Source: Gnetum montanum | Lineage: Eukaryota > Streptophyta > Gnetopsida > Gnetales > Gnetaceae | DNA: 64,000 nucleotides | Assembly: GCA_015680685.1 (NCBI GenBank) | Contig: MNCI01025128.1 | Coordinates: 157,858-221,857 of the forward strand | Direction: 5' to 3' | In this document: positions 11,841-25,054 of the stretch, piece after piece | Layout: the number at the start of each line of letters is the position of its first letter | Numbering within the stretch: position 1 is the stretch's first letter | Made by a program: the position numbers and the translations under genes | The notes under the pieces: model-generated | Databases searched by the model: none | Told to the model about the DNA's origin: nothing | Seen by the model: only the letters and a program-made list of their open reading frames with translations

Positions 11841-12071
11841 AAAGATAGCAATAAGGGAACATTGTAACTACTACAGAAGATAATAAATTAAAAGGAAATT
11901 TGAGCTGAGTAGCAATCCAATGTTGTCATTAATTGTTTTTGGTAAGTAAGAAATCTAAGCAAGAAGAAAAAATGAATCCTTCTCTTGCTATGTGTGGTGG
12001 ACAACATTTGCTAATAATCTCAATATCTCACCTCTTCTCCTTACTTTTCCTTGAATATCTTTTTATGTTAG

Positions 12072-12906
12072 TGATCAACCACGATATCGGGGCCGCGATA
12101 TCACATCCGCGATATCAAGTCCATGATATAAAAGCCTACCATGCGATGTCGAATACCTGATATTCAGACCTACCTCCTTGCCTATAAATAAGAGGCAGGT
12201 GCACTTGGTTTTGCAATAGATAGTTAGACCCTTAGCCGAACTCTTACCTTTTCTCCCTTCCAAAGTTAGAATTATTTCTACGTGCCCATAGTAGGAGTCA
12301 TAAAGCGAACGGATCTTTATTCGAGCATTGTGTACCTAAGCACACCTTGTGTATGGCAATAAAGATGAACTTTATGATAAACCTTGTAGCATCCAAAATA
12401 GATTAATTAATGTTAATTACAGTTATTAAATGCTTTCCTAGTTAATTAATGCTCTCATTCACCCTACAACTCTCCTAAGTAAATACACTCAATACGATCA
12501 TGTCAAGCATGTGTGTAACACTTGGTAACCCAGTAACGATTAGCGTTTGGTAATCCTAGTAGTGTTGCATTGGTTTAGGATGTGTATGGAAAGTGAGAAC
12601 GGATACTAGTGTTAGGATTAATTAAAGCCTAGTTAATCAGTAGTTAAATTAAATTAGTCACTTAGTTATCTCTCTCCTTCCCTATTAGCATAGGACATAA
12701 AAACATAAAAGATATAAAAATCATATGCCTCAAGCTTACTTAACCATACAATTGTGACATACAAGTAAGTTTTGGAAGACAACAATTAACCAACCCATTC
12801 TTGTTCCACAAACGCGCATAAGCACTTAGTCCATGGAATTTGACCAAATCGTGCATGAATGCTCATATTCGTATGGTTGAGCATAGGAGTACCTCATCGC
12901 TACACA
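12072..12906 (+). repeat. 5' LTR of element A
   Basis: It begins TGATCAACCACG, with several GATATC-type motifs in the first 100 bp, a TATA core at 12183-12190 (CTATAAATAAGAGGC) and AATAAAGATGAAC downstream. It ends CGCTACACA. The end is fixed by alignment with the 3' LTR. Confidence 0.88.
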
Positions 12907-12925
12907 TTAGCATTGTTGCCATGGA
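12907..12925 (+). other. Primer-binding site of element A
   Basis: TTAGCATTGTTGCCATGGA directly follows the LTR. It resembles the TGGCGCCGTTGCC type of primer-binding site reported for Athila-like elements, with substitutions. Confidence 0.5.
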
Positions 12926-13042
12926 CTTAGTTGTTTGTGCGCTAATTAGAACTTAGGAAATCATTCACATCGTTGGAACAAACCCTTAGGGTTGGTTGAG
13001 AAAATAATAAACAAGAAAACATTGCTCACTGAACAGACAAGC

Positions 13043-15600
13043 ATGTCTCCTTCTTCGTACGAAAGTGCTTCACCGCCTAGGTCTAAAATAGGAAACAATC
13101 AGCCGCATAATACACATGACATTGATCCACCAGTCCCTCAACAATTTCGAGTGGTATATATTCATCCCGATGAGTATATACTAGACATCACCTTTATCCT
13201 CCATCAAGATGAACAACTGCATTGGTGAGACTTAGAAGGTAACATAGTGTTACTTCCCGATCGTTCAATCCCAATCATGCTTCTTTGTGCTCTCACACGA
13301 ATTGGCATGTAGCACTTACATGCAGAATATGTTGTGTAAGACCATGACTTGAGAGAATACCATCCCACAAAGGCACAACATCAAAGGGACTTGCAACAGG
13401 AGAGACATCATAAGTCTTTGAAGGGCAAGTGGTCCCAGGATGTCCCACATGTCTTAAGCTAAAATGAGGGTGGTAAACCTGCCTTAGGTAGTCGCCCACA
13501 CAACGATGTTCCTCCCCTTGACTTTGGCCAAGGGGTTGTGTATCAGAACCTTCATTCCACTATTTATAACCCAGGTTCTAATACCCATGGGCACAAAGGA
13601 TCTAAAAAAGGGACACAGACACATGATAAAGATGGACATTCTGATCACAATCGTGATCGAGGCTGAGACCATGGAAGAGAAGGTAGCAGACATCGTCATG
13701 GTGACAATTCTTCTTCTTCTTCACCTTCATCCTCTCCTTCAGTATCTGGATATAGTCATAAAGTAAAAGACCATGGGAATAAAGGTAGGCAAAGTGGAAT
13801 TCATAAACAAAACAACCAGGAAAGGGGATGAGGGCACTCTAGAGAATCACAGCATAGAAGAAGGGAGAGTAGAAAACAACTTAGGCATTATAGACTCCAT
13901 CGACGAGATGATCACGATGAACCCCTACTCGCTACTCAAAGTATGTTAGACATAACTGAGTTTATTAGAATTCCAGCAAGGCACCAAAAGGATAGTAGGA
14001 TCAAGAGATTAGATATGAACAACATCCCACGATTTGAAGGGGGATACAACACTGATCCTTAGAATCACTTACAAGCATTCCATGATGTGTGTGCCTTACA
14101 AAACATAGAGAACAAATGGCAAAAACTTAAGTTATTCCCATGGACACTAGTTAAAGAAGCCGAAAGCTGGTACCAGTCCCTAGAACTGGAATCCATTCGT
14201 AGGTGGAGTACCATGTTAGAATTGTTCAACGATAAGTACCAAACATACTCCCGAGTGTCCAACCTGCAAAAGCAAATCCAAGGCTAGAAACAAGGAGGAC
14301 ATGAACCCTTGGATGCCACCATGGGATGATATTATGCACTATTACATCATTGTCTTGGCCATGATTATTCGTAGAGGGATCAACTGCATCATCTTGTATA
14401 TGGGCGAATCCTTGGGACTTGTGCCCAAGGAAGGCTATATGAGCTTAGGTCCCATCAAATTCAAAGATTATTGGAGCAAGTTGCTAAGGAAGAAAGTGAG
14501 CTATGGAAGAGAGAAAGTGAGGAAGGGTATAATAGAGATCATTCCCTCTAGAAGAGGGGAGTAAGATTTTGTGAAAATGACGAAGAGTCACCACTCGAAG
14601 AGATGGTGAATAGGAAAACTTTTTCTATCCAAAAGTTGACATCAGAAGCATCGGCAAAGGTAGACCAAATGTGGGATTCTCTAGACAATATATTTCAAAC
14701 TATACTTAAAATAGTAGAGGAGCCTAGACAGCAAGGTAGTGACAAAAGAAAAAAAAGAGAAGCTGAACATGCACGTAGCAAGGGTAAGGGCAAAGTTGCC
14801 ATCACTGAAGAGGTTGTGGATTCGGAAACAGACAATGATAGTGGATGTGAAATATGTTAATATGACCATCCTAAGATATGTTGCCCTATAATCTCACATT
14901 TGTAGGAGTTTGGGGTGTATGCACTCAACCCACAATTAAACAAAAGGCAAACACCCCAAAGGTTACCTTATCCTCAGGGCAACCCAAGGCAGTTCCACCA
15001 GCCCTTAACATATTATCCAAGTGGAACTCCACCACAACCAATCGAGTAGTATCAATAATGGAAATACCCACAATCATGGGGAATGCCACCACCAAGGCAA
15101 CAATATCCTTACCAACAACCTAACCCATATGGATATTACATGTAGTAGCCAGTCTCTCCATGTGACTCTACTAGTCACGTTACTCCTCAACCTCACTACC
15201 AAGCTCGTCATTATTATAGGACTCCTTCTCCTAGGGGCGATGTTCCACAAACATACCATCCTTCTCATCTGGCTGCATCTCTTCCACCAATAACTCCACT
15301 ACCACCTGCTCCCACGATGCAAGGTGAACTCCCTACCCAACCACAGCAACGTAATGCCACAAGGGCTATTAACTCTCAATCTACTGTTGGTTCTAACAAC
15401 CGCATGAAGAAAAGACCTTTCTTTAGGACCAACAGTCCAACCAAGCCCTTGCAATCACAAGTGGCTGATTCCTTAGACACCTCAGTATCAATCAAAACTT
15501 CAGAGCCTCCTTCAACCCAACCACTGCACTCAATGCATACGATCATACTAACACATGCCGTCACCAATTGGATCAAAGCTGGCCATCTTACCAAGAAATT
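13043..15600 (+). pseudogene. Decayed gag of element A
   Basis: One reading frame can be followed from MSPSSYESASPP (13043) through roughly ten stop codons. It passes a His/Arg/Ser-rich stretch and the retrotransposon gag block (FHDVCALQNIENKWQKLKLF, then KEAESWYQSL, about 14070-14280). It continues to a Lys-rich tail (about 14600-14860) and a Pro/Gln-rich section to about 15400. The same blocks recur in element B at 32330-33417. No zinc knuckle was recognised. Confidence 0.75.
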
Positions 15601-18600
15601 CTCTGATCCTGGGAGTCCTCTGATATACTTACAAATTGCTAGAAATGAACCGTGCAAGGCTCTTTTGGATTTAGGTTCCAGTGTCAACTTGATTTCTCAA
15701 GAAATGTACAAGGCTTAGAACCTACCTCCATTGAAAAAGAGCAACATCCATCTAGAGTTAACCAACCAATCCATCACTATCCCATTGGGACTAGTGGAGG
15801 ACATTGTTACCACTATTTGTGGGTGGTCGTACCCAGCTGACTTCCTAGTGATTTAGGTAAACAACAGTAAGGGGGAATTCCCAATCATAACAGGAAGGGC
15901 ATGGCTAAACACCATCGACACATGCCTAGGAATTCGTGATCTTTCCCTAGAAATATCAAAGGAAAATACATTTGAAAAGATCGAGAAGAAGAAAGTTCCA
16001 TGCATCACATATAGTGACACAGGGTGTAATTGCGTGCAAAGGTCATGGGTTGTGAAAACTTTAACATTGCCCACATGCAATCAATGTGCATAAGTAATCA
16101 ACATACAAAGATGCCTATATGCAGCAGCCACACAACAGGAAGACACCCAGTGGCTGACAGCTAATCAAGAAAGCAATTCAATCATATGCATGGAACCAAC
16201 TGAGGGTTTGACTTACACTTACATTGATAGCATAGACATATTAGAGAAAGTCCATTGCCAACTTCCAAGTCTTAACCTCAAAAATATCAACTAGGAGAAG
16301 TTGGAAATCCCTAAGAAATTTAAGTATGAGCCCCTCGAGCTGAAACCATTGCCCACCGGTATAGAATACACGTTCCTTAAAAATTGAAAACTAGTAAATA
16401 TTAACGCTAAGCTTGCTTCGCAACAAAAAGAGAGACTGCTAAAGGTGATAAATAAATGGTCAAAAGCCTTCGCTTGGTCATATCCTGAATTAACTAAAAT
16501 AGATCCTAGGATATGCCAATATAGGATTTACACCGACCCCTCCATGAAGCCTCGAAGACAACCGTAGAGGTGTTTGAACCCAAAGCTGAAGTAAGTAGTT
16601 AAGGAAAAAATTGAACAGCTTCTAAAAGTTGGGTTCATCTACCCCATTGCTGATAGAAAATGGGTTAGCCCCTTAGTTATAGTTCCCAAAAAGGGAGGCA
16701 AATGGAGGGTGTGCATAGATTTCAGGCTACTAAATATGACAACATTCAAGGATCACTTTCCATTGCCATTTGTTGACCAAGTCTTAGACACCATCGCAGG
16801 ACATCGCTATTATAGTTTTCTAGATGGATATAGCGGATATAACCAAATACAAAGCCCTAGAAGACCAAGCCAAGACTATGTTCACCAATTCTTGGGGAAC
16901 GTTTACATACAAATAGATGTCATTTGGTTTATGCAATGCCCCTGCAACATTTCAACAATTACTTCTAAGCATATTCCAGCAGCAGATAAGAAATAGTGTG
17001 GAGGTCTTTATGGATGACTTCTCCACTTATGGAGCAAACTTTGATCAAGCCTTGGACCGGTTAGAGCAAGTGTTAAAAAGATGTGTAGAAACCAATTTGA
17101 GGCTCAACTGGCAAAAAAGCCATTTGATGGTCCAAGAAGGCATAGTACTAGAGCCCAAAATCTCACACACAGGGATAGAGGTAGACCTTGAGAAAATCAA
17201 AGTTATCCAAAGAATTACCCATCAACCAAAAATTGTCAAGGATATTCGGTCATTCCTTGGACACACTAGCTACTATAGGAGATTTATTGAGAACTTTTCA
17301 AAGGTTGCCAAACCATTGGTGGAATTAACGAAAAAGGACATACCTTTCGAATGGACCAGGGAATGAGAACTAGCTTTCCAAACTTTAAAGCAGAAGCTAG
17401 TAGAAACACCCATTCTACAAGCTCCTAACTAGTCCAAACCATTCCATATCATGACTGACGTGTCCAACTATGTCTTAGGAGCTGTACTTACATAGTTAGA
17501 TGACCAGAAGCGTCCTTATTACATCCACTATGCAAGTAGAAGTATCTCTAGTGCACAACTTAACTACACTACCACAAAGAAATAATTAATGGTTGTAGTG
17601 TTTACACTAAAAAAGTTTAGATACTATGTATTAGGATATAAAGTATATGTACATACAGCTCATGGTGCAATCCAACTCCTCATGAATAAGCCAATGGTAA
17701 GCCCTCGTATCATATGATAGCTTGTAATCTTACAAGAGTTCAATATTATGATGATCGATCGTAAAGGCACCGAGAACATAGTTGCTAATCATTTATCTCG
17801 ATTGCAATGGAACAACAAAGAGGATGAGTATCCAATTTCTAATTATTTCCCAAATGAACTCCTCTTTACAAGTGTAGTGAATAATCAATCACCCACGGAG
17901 ACAAGCTAGTACAGTAGCATTCTTATCCATCTCCTCACCCAAAAAATACCACAAGAGTTAAACTTCAAGAAGAAACAACAGTTTCTTCACCGAGCCAAGT
18001 ACTTTATGGAGATCAATGGGCAACTTTACAAAGTGTGTCCTGATAGCTTAGTTCGATGGTGTGTTCCTGATATAGATCAACTACGAGTTCTCCAAGATGC
18101 TCATGAGGGTCCTTATGGGGGTCATTATGCCGAGAGACGAATAGACATTAAGATCCTACTTGCAAGATATTATTGGCCTACATTATTTCAGGACACCCAT
18201 CATTTCGTCCAATCTTGTGAGCACTATCAACGTGATGGGAAAATGACTGCTCACAAGATTTTCCAACCTTTAGAACCCTTCGACATTTGGGGAATTGATT
18301 TTATGGGACCAATTACACCAATGTCCAATGGAAAAGCTTATATTATTGTTGCCGTTGATTACCTTACAAAATAGGCCAAACCAACTGTCATTAAGAATTG
18401 TACATCATCTACAGCTGCACGATTTGTTCAACAACAAATCATAAATAGGTTTGGTATGCCTCGTGTAGTTATTTCAGACAATGGTACACACTTCACAAGC
18501 GCGACTTTTCAGAAATTAATGCAACACTTAGGGGTCAAACACAAACTGACAACACCATACCACCCCCCAAGCAAACGATCAAGCCGAAGTCACCAATAGG

Positions 18601-19095
18601 GAGATTACAAAGATATTGACAAGAACTATTAGCAAGTTTAGGCAAGACTGGAGCACTAAACTGAACGATGCTCTTTGGGCATACTGCTCCATATGGAAAC
18701 TCCCTATAGGCTACTCTCCCTATGAGTTAGTGTACGGTAAATTACCAACGCTTCCCATTCAAACTGAGCTCCGTACACTATCCACGACATGTGACCTCAA
18801 CCTTGACCTTGATCTAGCACAAAAACAATGGTTAATAACCCTTAACTTGCTAGATGAAAACTAACTAGCTGCCCTGTCATCTAATGAATTGCATAAGGCA
18901 TTCAATAAACAACATCATGACCTAAGAATTAGGAAAGATAAATATCAACCAAGAGATAAGGTTCTCTACTGGAATCCCACACATGTGCCACAACGTACTA
19001 AATTTCAAACACTGTGGAAAGGACCTTATATTATTTATGCAACTTTTCCTTCAGGGGCCATGACAATATACAAACTTGAGAGCCTAGACAGGTAG
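15600..19095 (+). pseudogene. Decayed pol of element A (protease, RT, RNase H, integrase)
   Basis: Protease at about 15650-15715 reads ALLDLGSSVNLISQEM (catalytic D kept). RT at about 16600-17200 has MCIDFRLLN, FGLCNAPATFQQ and FMDDFSTYG. The RT/RNase H connection shows FLGHTSYYRRFI at about 17250. RNase H remnants span 17430-17800. Integrase at about 18006-18870 has WGIDFMGP, ISDNGTHF and, after a frameshift, QAEVTNRE, so the three acidic positions remain visible. A WKGPYII module follows near 19015. Frameshifts sit near 16851 and at a run of C at about 18563-18570. TGA and TAG stops are scattered. Confidence 0.82.
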
Positions 19096-21147
19096 CTGTT
19101 GGTCAACGTGCAACAAACCAAACCTTTCCATGAGCTTAGCACAGCCAGTACACATGCTACCTCTGTTAGTGGACAACCCTGCTCACTATTCCAGATCTCC
19201 TTCTTCCAACTCAGTCGTGGGGGAGATGGCCACCTATGCCAACTATTCTAGGCCCTCAGTTCTTTTTGAATTTTTGTTTTACACGTTTTTGTTTTACACA
19301 TTTTTGTTTTACACATTTTTCCAACTTTTCTTATTTTTGTTTTACACCATCGTTCATATTTTTACTATTTCTTTATTTTCTTAATTTACTTTTATTTGTC
19401 ATCCAATAAGTACTCATGATGGTGGATTAAATTATATCATATTGATTGCCAATGTTTGATTTTTACCTTTGGATTATGATGCTGATATTAAGGTATGGTT
19501 CTTTTGGTAAAACAGGCAATGACTCCACATCGTCCACTCATCCATACAACTCTATGGTCTCCTTTGGTTTGGAATTGTACAGTTCCTTTTTTCTAAGTAA
19601 ACTTGTTAATAAATTGGTGGCTGGGTACTTTTCAAACCAAGGAAAGACTCAAGGGATGAAAAGGATGTGACTTCAAGGGGATTCGATGCATTTGTGCTGG
19701 CCATTCTCTTGGGTTCTTAGATGCTTTTTCTTGGGTTTTCCGCCATTCTAACATTATTCAAATATCAGGAAGCTGAGTGAATAAAAATAAGTCTTTTCAT
19801 GGTGTGGTTCTCATGCAAAAAAAAAGTGAGAATTCAAAGCACACCCCTTAGACATGATAAAGCAATATGGGCTACAAGCACTAGTTATGGCACTAGAAAG
19901 ACATGTTACCCATGGCTGAAGGTTCCCTCTAACTAAGGCCCTTTCTCACTTCCTGCTTCTCCATCTCGCTCTCCTTGGGATGGTGGTCACTCTTTGTCGA
20001 GGCATTCTTGTTGTTTCAAGAGGATGGATTGGCCAAGTGTCTTGATGCGAGGTCACTAAATGTGGTTGGTTTGAGTCCAAATTTGGAATGAGTTCTACTC
20101 AGCCGTCTTACCCATGAAATACACTAGGGACTTTACACAAGCTTGTTCTTGGGATTCCATTCCATTCTCTCCTCTCCATCTTTCTTCCCATTTTCCACCT
20201 CATTGCCAGTTCTATCATTAGTTTGTTTCTGGGTTGATGCATTGTTTTTCTTTGGTGAATTCTTGTGGGTAAGTTTTTAACTCTTGCTTCCAAATGACAT
20301 TCATAGAGCCTACGAACTCTTTGGTTTGTGGGTTTGTCAGGGCATAAAGGGCATGAGCCTGCTTTGGGGAGGACCCATTAGCATTCCTTTTTGGTGCAAT
20401 TGTTAACTTCTTTTCCTTAAACATTTCCTGCAATCAATCATTTCTTGTTTCATCCCCATCCATGGCATCCATTTTCTTGGCATTGCCATTGTTATTTTTC
20501 CCATCTTTCTTGATCCTCATATTTTTCCATCTTATAGCTACCGAAGGTTCGCTCTTAGTCATGGGGGCCCTAGCACAAATTTTTCAATTTTTTCCATTCT
20601 ACTATTCGCCTAACCCCTACACCTTGGGTAGTCACTAGTGATAAATCTCCAAACTAGTTTCTGCCATAACCACAACTCAGCCAATGTGCTTCACATCGAG
20701 GCAAGGTATCAACTGCATTGTGGTTTATCTATCCTTGCTCATTTGTAACTATGTTGTGTGTGCAAATGGTGATCATACAAATAATGGACTGGGCTTGGAG
20801 GAAGCACTCAGGATGAACCGAAACTGGACCATTTACGAAAGGAGCAAGTTTGGTGGCGTGGCTATGGATAAATAACAGAAGGCGCAATCTCGGCATTGGC
20901 AGCAACACACTTCATCTTCTTTCTCTCTCTCTTTTTCTTTAAGCTATCAAATAAAGGCTTGGATGTCATTTATGTACGAGTGTTCACCACAATGGTCGTG
21001 AACACTAATGTTGTAATATGCTCATTGATCCGTTCACTGGGCATGTTGAGTCTGTCATCCCATTCCACAGTTAGTTGTCAATTAGTCAATAATCCTATAC
21101 CTTCCCAATATTTTGTAAGGAACTTGAAGACAAGTTTTCATCCAGTC
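19096..21147 (+). other. Long 3' region of element A between pol and the polypurine tract
   Basis: A 2-kb spacer, as is common in Athila/Tat elements. It starts with T-rich repeats (TTTTTGTTTTACAC, about 19264-19350). Parts recur in the 3' region of element B at 41550-42343 and 47198-47900. No sense-strand env-like protein was recognised. An antisense frame is listed separately. Confidence 0.6.
20218..20562 (-). pseudogene. Antisense reading frame in the 3' region of element A
   Basis: From an ATG at 20562 the minus strand reads MTKSEPSVAIRWKNMRIKKD, continues through one TGA near 20436, then LQEMFKEKKLTIAPKRNANG and on to a stop near 20218. The peptide is rich in Lys, Asn and Glu. Antisense ORFs at this place are known in some Tat-lineage elements. 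Whether this is one of them is an inference. Confidence 0.35.
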
Positions 21148-21156
21148 GTGGGGGTA
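21148..21156 (+). other. Polypurine tract of element A
   Basis: GTGGGGGTA lies immediately before the 3' LTR start TGATGAACC. Element B has the related GTGGGTA at the same place. Confidence 0.6.
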
Positions 21157-21987
21157 TGATGAACCGCAATATCGAGGCTGCGATATCACTTCCGCGATAT
21201 CGAGTCCACGATATCGGAGCCTACCATGCGATGTCGAATACTCGATATCGAGACTTGTCTCCTTACCTATAAATAAGAGGCAGGCGCACTTGGTTTTGCA
21301 ATAGATAGTTAGACCCTTAGCCGAACTCTTGCCTTTTCTCCCTCCCAAAGTTAGAATTATTTCTGTGTGCCTGCAATAGGAGTCATAAAGCGAACGGATC
21401 TTTATTCAAGCATTCTATACTTGAGCACACCTTGTGTACGGCAATAAAGACAAACTTTATGATAAACCTTGCAGCATCCAGAATAGATTAATTAATGTTA
21501 ATTACTGTTATTAAATGCTTTCCTAGTTAATTAATGCTCTCTCTCACCCTACAACTCTTCTAAGTAAATACACTCAGTATGATCACTTTGAGCATGCAAC
21601 AATTGGTAACCCAATAACGATTAGCGTGTGGTAATCCCAGTAATGTTGCATTGGTTTAGGATGTGTACGGAAAGTGAGAACGGATACTAGTGTTAGGATT
21701 AATTAAATCCTAGTTAATCAGTAGTTAAATTAAATTAGTCACTCAGTTATCTCTCTCCTTCCCTATTAGCACAGGACATAAGAACATAAAAGATATAAAA
21801 ATCATATGCCTCAAGCTTACTTAACCATACAATCGTGACATACAAGTAAGTTTGGGAAGACAATGATTAACCAACCCATTTTTGTTCCACAAAGGCGCAT
21901 AAGCACTTAGTCCTTGGAATTCAACCAGCTCGTGCATGAACGCTCATATTCGTATGGTTGAGCATAGGAGTACCTCGCCGCTCATCA
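21157..21987 (+). repeat. 3' LTR of element A
   Basis: Nearly co-linear with 12072-12906. It ends GCTCATCA. The TATA core is at 21268-21275, with AATAAAGACAAAC downstream. Its first 105 bp contain six GATATC-type motifs, better preserved than in the 5' copy. Confidence 0.88.
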
Positions 21988-24539
21988 GTTAAAATCAACT
22001 TTGAGAAGATTTGTTATTGATATCTTAGATTGTTGAATCCTTAATTATGTCTATGGATCTCTCTACCCATCCTCCACACTCTTAGGCCTCAAATTAGATG
22101 AGAGTTGTTTCTATAACAATTCAAAAATAGCTGCAACAATTTGGGGCATATTGGCATAATGATTTGCCAACTGGGACAAAGGATCCCTTGTATGAGGATT
22201 GGTACCACTGACAAAAAGTGAGATTATCCTGAGGCCCATGTCTATTTTGTGAATTTTTTTAAAATTTACAAAATTTTTGAATTCTTGGTTTTTGGCTGAA
22301 AAATTGGCTTGATGACCCCTTGAATACTTAATCTTTTGATTTGAATTTTGATTCTTATTTGTGTACCTTCTTAAGTTTGATTTTGTTATCTTTCTATGAG
22401 TCCAACTAAGTGGGAGAAATTTAGGATGTTAATTTATGGTTATTAAATATTAGTGATGTTAAATCATGACTGTTAAATGTAGGTGCTTTCTCTATTCTCT
22501 ATTATTGGTAAACTGGATAAGTTGATTAAATGTTAGTGGTGTGCATTATATCATTTTAGGTTAGCAAAGTTGATTTGAAATGATTTTTATCATGAAGGCT
22601 ACTAAAAGAAAATAACATAATATTATTGTGCAATTGAATGGATTTAATATTATTGATTTATGCATTTCTTGTGCCCAACTATTGAATTAGACAACTTTGT
22701 TGATGAATAGCATGTGATATATTACTATGGTATGAGAAAAATCAGAATCTAATCAATAAATAAAGGAAAATTCAAACTTGTACATTGTATCAAAGGACTT
22801 TTGCATAGATTTTTGCTATCACTATTTGTTTTCCACAATTGTCTTTTATCAACAATAGTTTCGCTAAAATTTGATTATGGTGATGATGTTTTGTGCTAAT
22901 TATACATGATTTTTCTTGCTTGTTGAACCCTAGATATTGTATCATTGGCAATGATATCATGAATAAATGTAAAGGTTAATGTATTATTTTGTATTTCAAC
23001 TTGTAGTTTTCTAGGTACATGAATAATATGTTTTCTACTCTGTTCCCATCAACCTACTCAGGCCTACTCTGTCCCCATAAACCTACTCGGTAATGAGAGT
23101 GGAACGGACACCGCGGTGTCTAAGCAAGTGACCTTGAGTTTGACTTCCTTATGACTTGTTACATTTTGGCTGAGCATAATTTAAGAATACTAAGTGAAAA
23201 GATTGAATTAATTAACTTTTTGCTAAACTAGATGGCTATGGACCATTATTCGCATCATACAATTTTCTTTGTTATGCTTTAAGTCAATTAATAGTTATCC
23301 ATTGGTTTCTATGCAAGTTAAATTTCTGATAATTATGCAAGTTAAATTTCTGATAATTGTTTAAGGGGAAAAAAGGTTTACCCTTGCATTTTCAGCACTT
23401 ATTAAAGGTTTTCAGGATTAACTCTTACTTCCTACAAACAGGTGTTACATTTACTTCCTATAAACACGTGTTACATGAACGAAAGGAACTTTTCCACCTT
23501 AAATAATTACTTCTATTTAATCATGTCTAACTCAGTATACTTCTTTTAGTAAATGGTAACATCTCTTTGATACAAGGGAGGAAGAATTAAGTCCTAACTT
23601 ATTTATTAAAAATATAGAATTTTCAATTAAATCGAAGAAAGTATTTCTATATATTACCATCACCCTAAAAGAATCTCCAATAAACCTCTCGAGCTCATCC
23701 TTGAAAGGGATTCATAAACAAAGAAAAGAATACATATCAATAAAATATAAATTTTTAAAGCTGCAAAGCTGATAACATGAATCAATAATAAATCTCTCCA
23801 AATATTTGTAGTCAGTAAATAAAATATCGAACATTGTTATCATTGCACAATGAACCAACATGTTTCCGCTAAAACAAAATGACAAAATGCACTGAAATTA
23901 TTAGAGTGCGTTATCTTGTTAATATGAAACCAGAATGCTTTGATATTATTCATGTTTTTGGCATTGAGGTATGATTAGGTACATGAAAAAATTTTAGTTA
24001 TGCAAAATTGTTTTTAGAAGTCATTGTACAATTCCAGCTTTATACAACTTGAGCACCTTTTTCCTAACCTCCCATGTTTTGAGATTTCATAAATTCCAGT
24101 GTACATGTTTTGAGATCTCACAAATTCCAGCATCCTCAAAGTTGACCTGTCTGATTCGTAAAACAAAGCAATATCTTTGTGCTCTCAATGTGAAAAGCTA
24201 ACTCCACCACATTAATAACATTGTATACAGTACAGAAATGAAAAGAAATGGGATTACTCATCATTCCCATTGGGTATTGAATGACAATAGCTGCTGCAAC
24301 AACCAACAGATAATTTCATCCTTTGACTGTTAAAAAGCTCAGTGAGAACTCAGTTAGGCAGGTAGCCATGACATATGACAATTCCAAGAACTGCACTGCA
24401 TCAGCTTCATATTTAAGGAAGCACACAATGATCTCATTCTGATATTCACATGTCAATGTTCCCTATAAATATATGACTTTTCCCCTTTGAATCTAAAATT
24501 GTCCGGTGCCATTTGGGTTCACATTAATAGGAGATGCTG
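21988..24539. other. 3' flank of the GlcAT14-like gene; no gene seen
   Basis: The part nearest 24539 should contain the 3' UTR of the minus-strand gene. No close AATAAA was found on that strand, so the poly(A) site is not placed. A perfect 24-bp tandem duplication lies at 23311-23358 (ATGCAAGTTAAATTTCTGAT plus AATT), with smaller duplications near 23040-23090 and 23435-23480. Confidence 0.5.
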
Positions 24540-25054
24540 TTACTTGCATTGTCGAGGACGAAAATTATCTGAATAAAGAAGTTTCACCATCAGCTGTTCT
24601 AACCTTTTTGCACCAGGACCTGCTTTTAAGACTGATGGATTACCCATTACAGAACAGGGATCTTTGCCCCCTTCAGAACTACCAATACACCATCCACCAG
24701 GGGTAACTCGACCTTCAGTACGTCCTAGCACTTCTTTATCTATTCTATCTAGAACTGGATCATTTCTAGAAAATTTCCTGGCAAATGGTGCACCACTAGC
24801 TGTCATTTCATCAAAATGTTTTGATGTTAATAACATAGGATGTTGTTTGGGTGGAGTGTCCCACTTAATGAAATGCAAATCATGATTAATTGTGGTATTT
24901 TGAAAATCCTGAGAATTGCAAATAACCGTATGGAAGTAACCCTCTGGGGATGAAACAAAATTCGTATAATACATCAACACTGTCCGAGGAAGATTGTCCC
25001 ATCCCCAAATACTGAATTCCAAGAACTGTCGTGTCAGAGCCACCCAGGCTGAAC
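24540..25054 (-). CDS. GLCAT14: GlcAT14-like gene, exon 4 (C-terminal part and stop)
   Basis: This exon follows a TAGTGCAG acceptor. Its first two bases complete Gly with the end of exon 3 and continue SAWVALTRQFLEF, then WGWDNLPRTVLMYYTNF, SSPEGYFHTVICN, NHDLHFIKWDTPPKQHP, FARKF and TPGGWC. It ends QCK-TAA at 24542-24540. Its 170 residues are continuous with the GT14 C-terminal half. It lies 33.2 kb from exon 3, yet the phase and the conserved junction (FTG-SAW) leave little doubt that the two belong together. Confidence 0.92.

Larger units (their letters stand above)
10081..12071. other. No gene seen
   Basis: AT-rich sequence. Only short chance frames occur, for example 10485-10721 over a microsatellite. 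Simple repeats inside are listed separately. Confidence 0.5.
12072..21987 (+). mobile_element. Element A: complete but decayed Athila/Tat-type Ty3 LTR retrotransposon, 9.9 kb
   Basis: LTRs at 12072-12906 and 21157-21987 are similar along their full length. The flanks are GTTAG (12067-12071) and GTTAA (21988-21992), a 4/5 target duplication. Internally it has a primer-binding site, gag, protease, RT, RNase H, integrase, a 2-kb 3' region and a polypurine tract. The RT box FMDDFSTYG and a GPY module without a chromodomain point to the Athila/Tat side of Ty3. Stops and at least two frameshifts inactivate it. It lies outside the glycosyltransferase gene, beyond its 3' end. Confidence 0.88.

Noticed and set aside
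13484-13766. Overlapping plus and minus ORFs in element A
   Set aside because: Shadows of the decayed gag frame that runs through this stretch in another phase.
24664-24885. Plus-strand ORF over exon 4
   Set aside because: Shadow of the minus-strand glycosyltransferase exon; no domain of its own.
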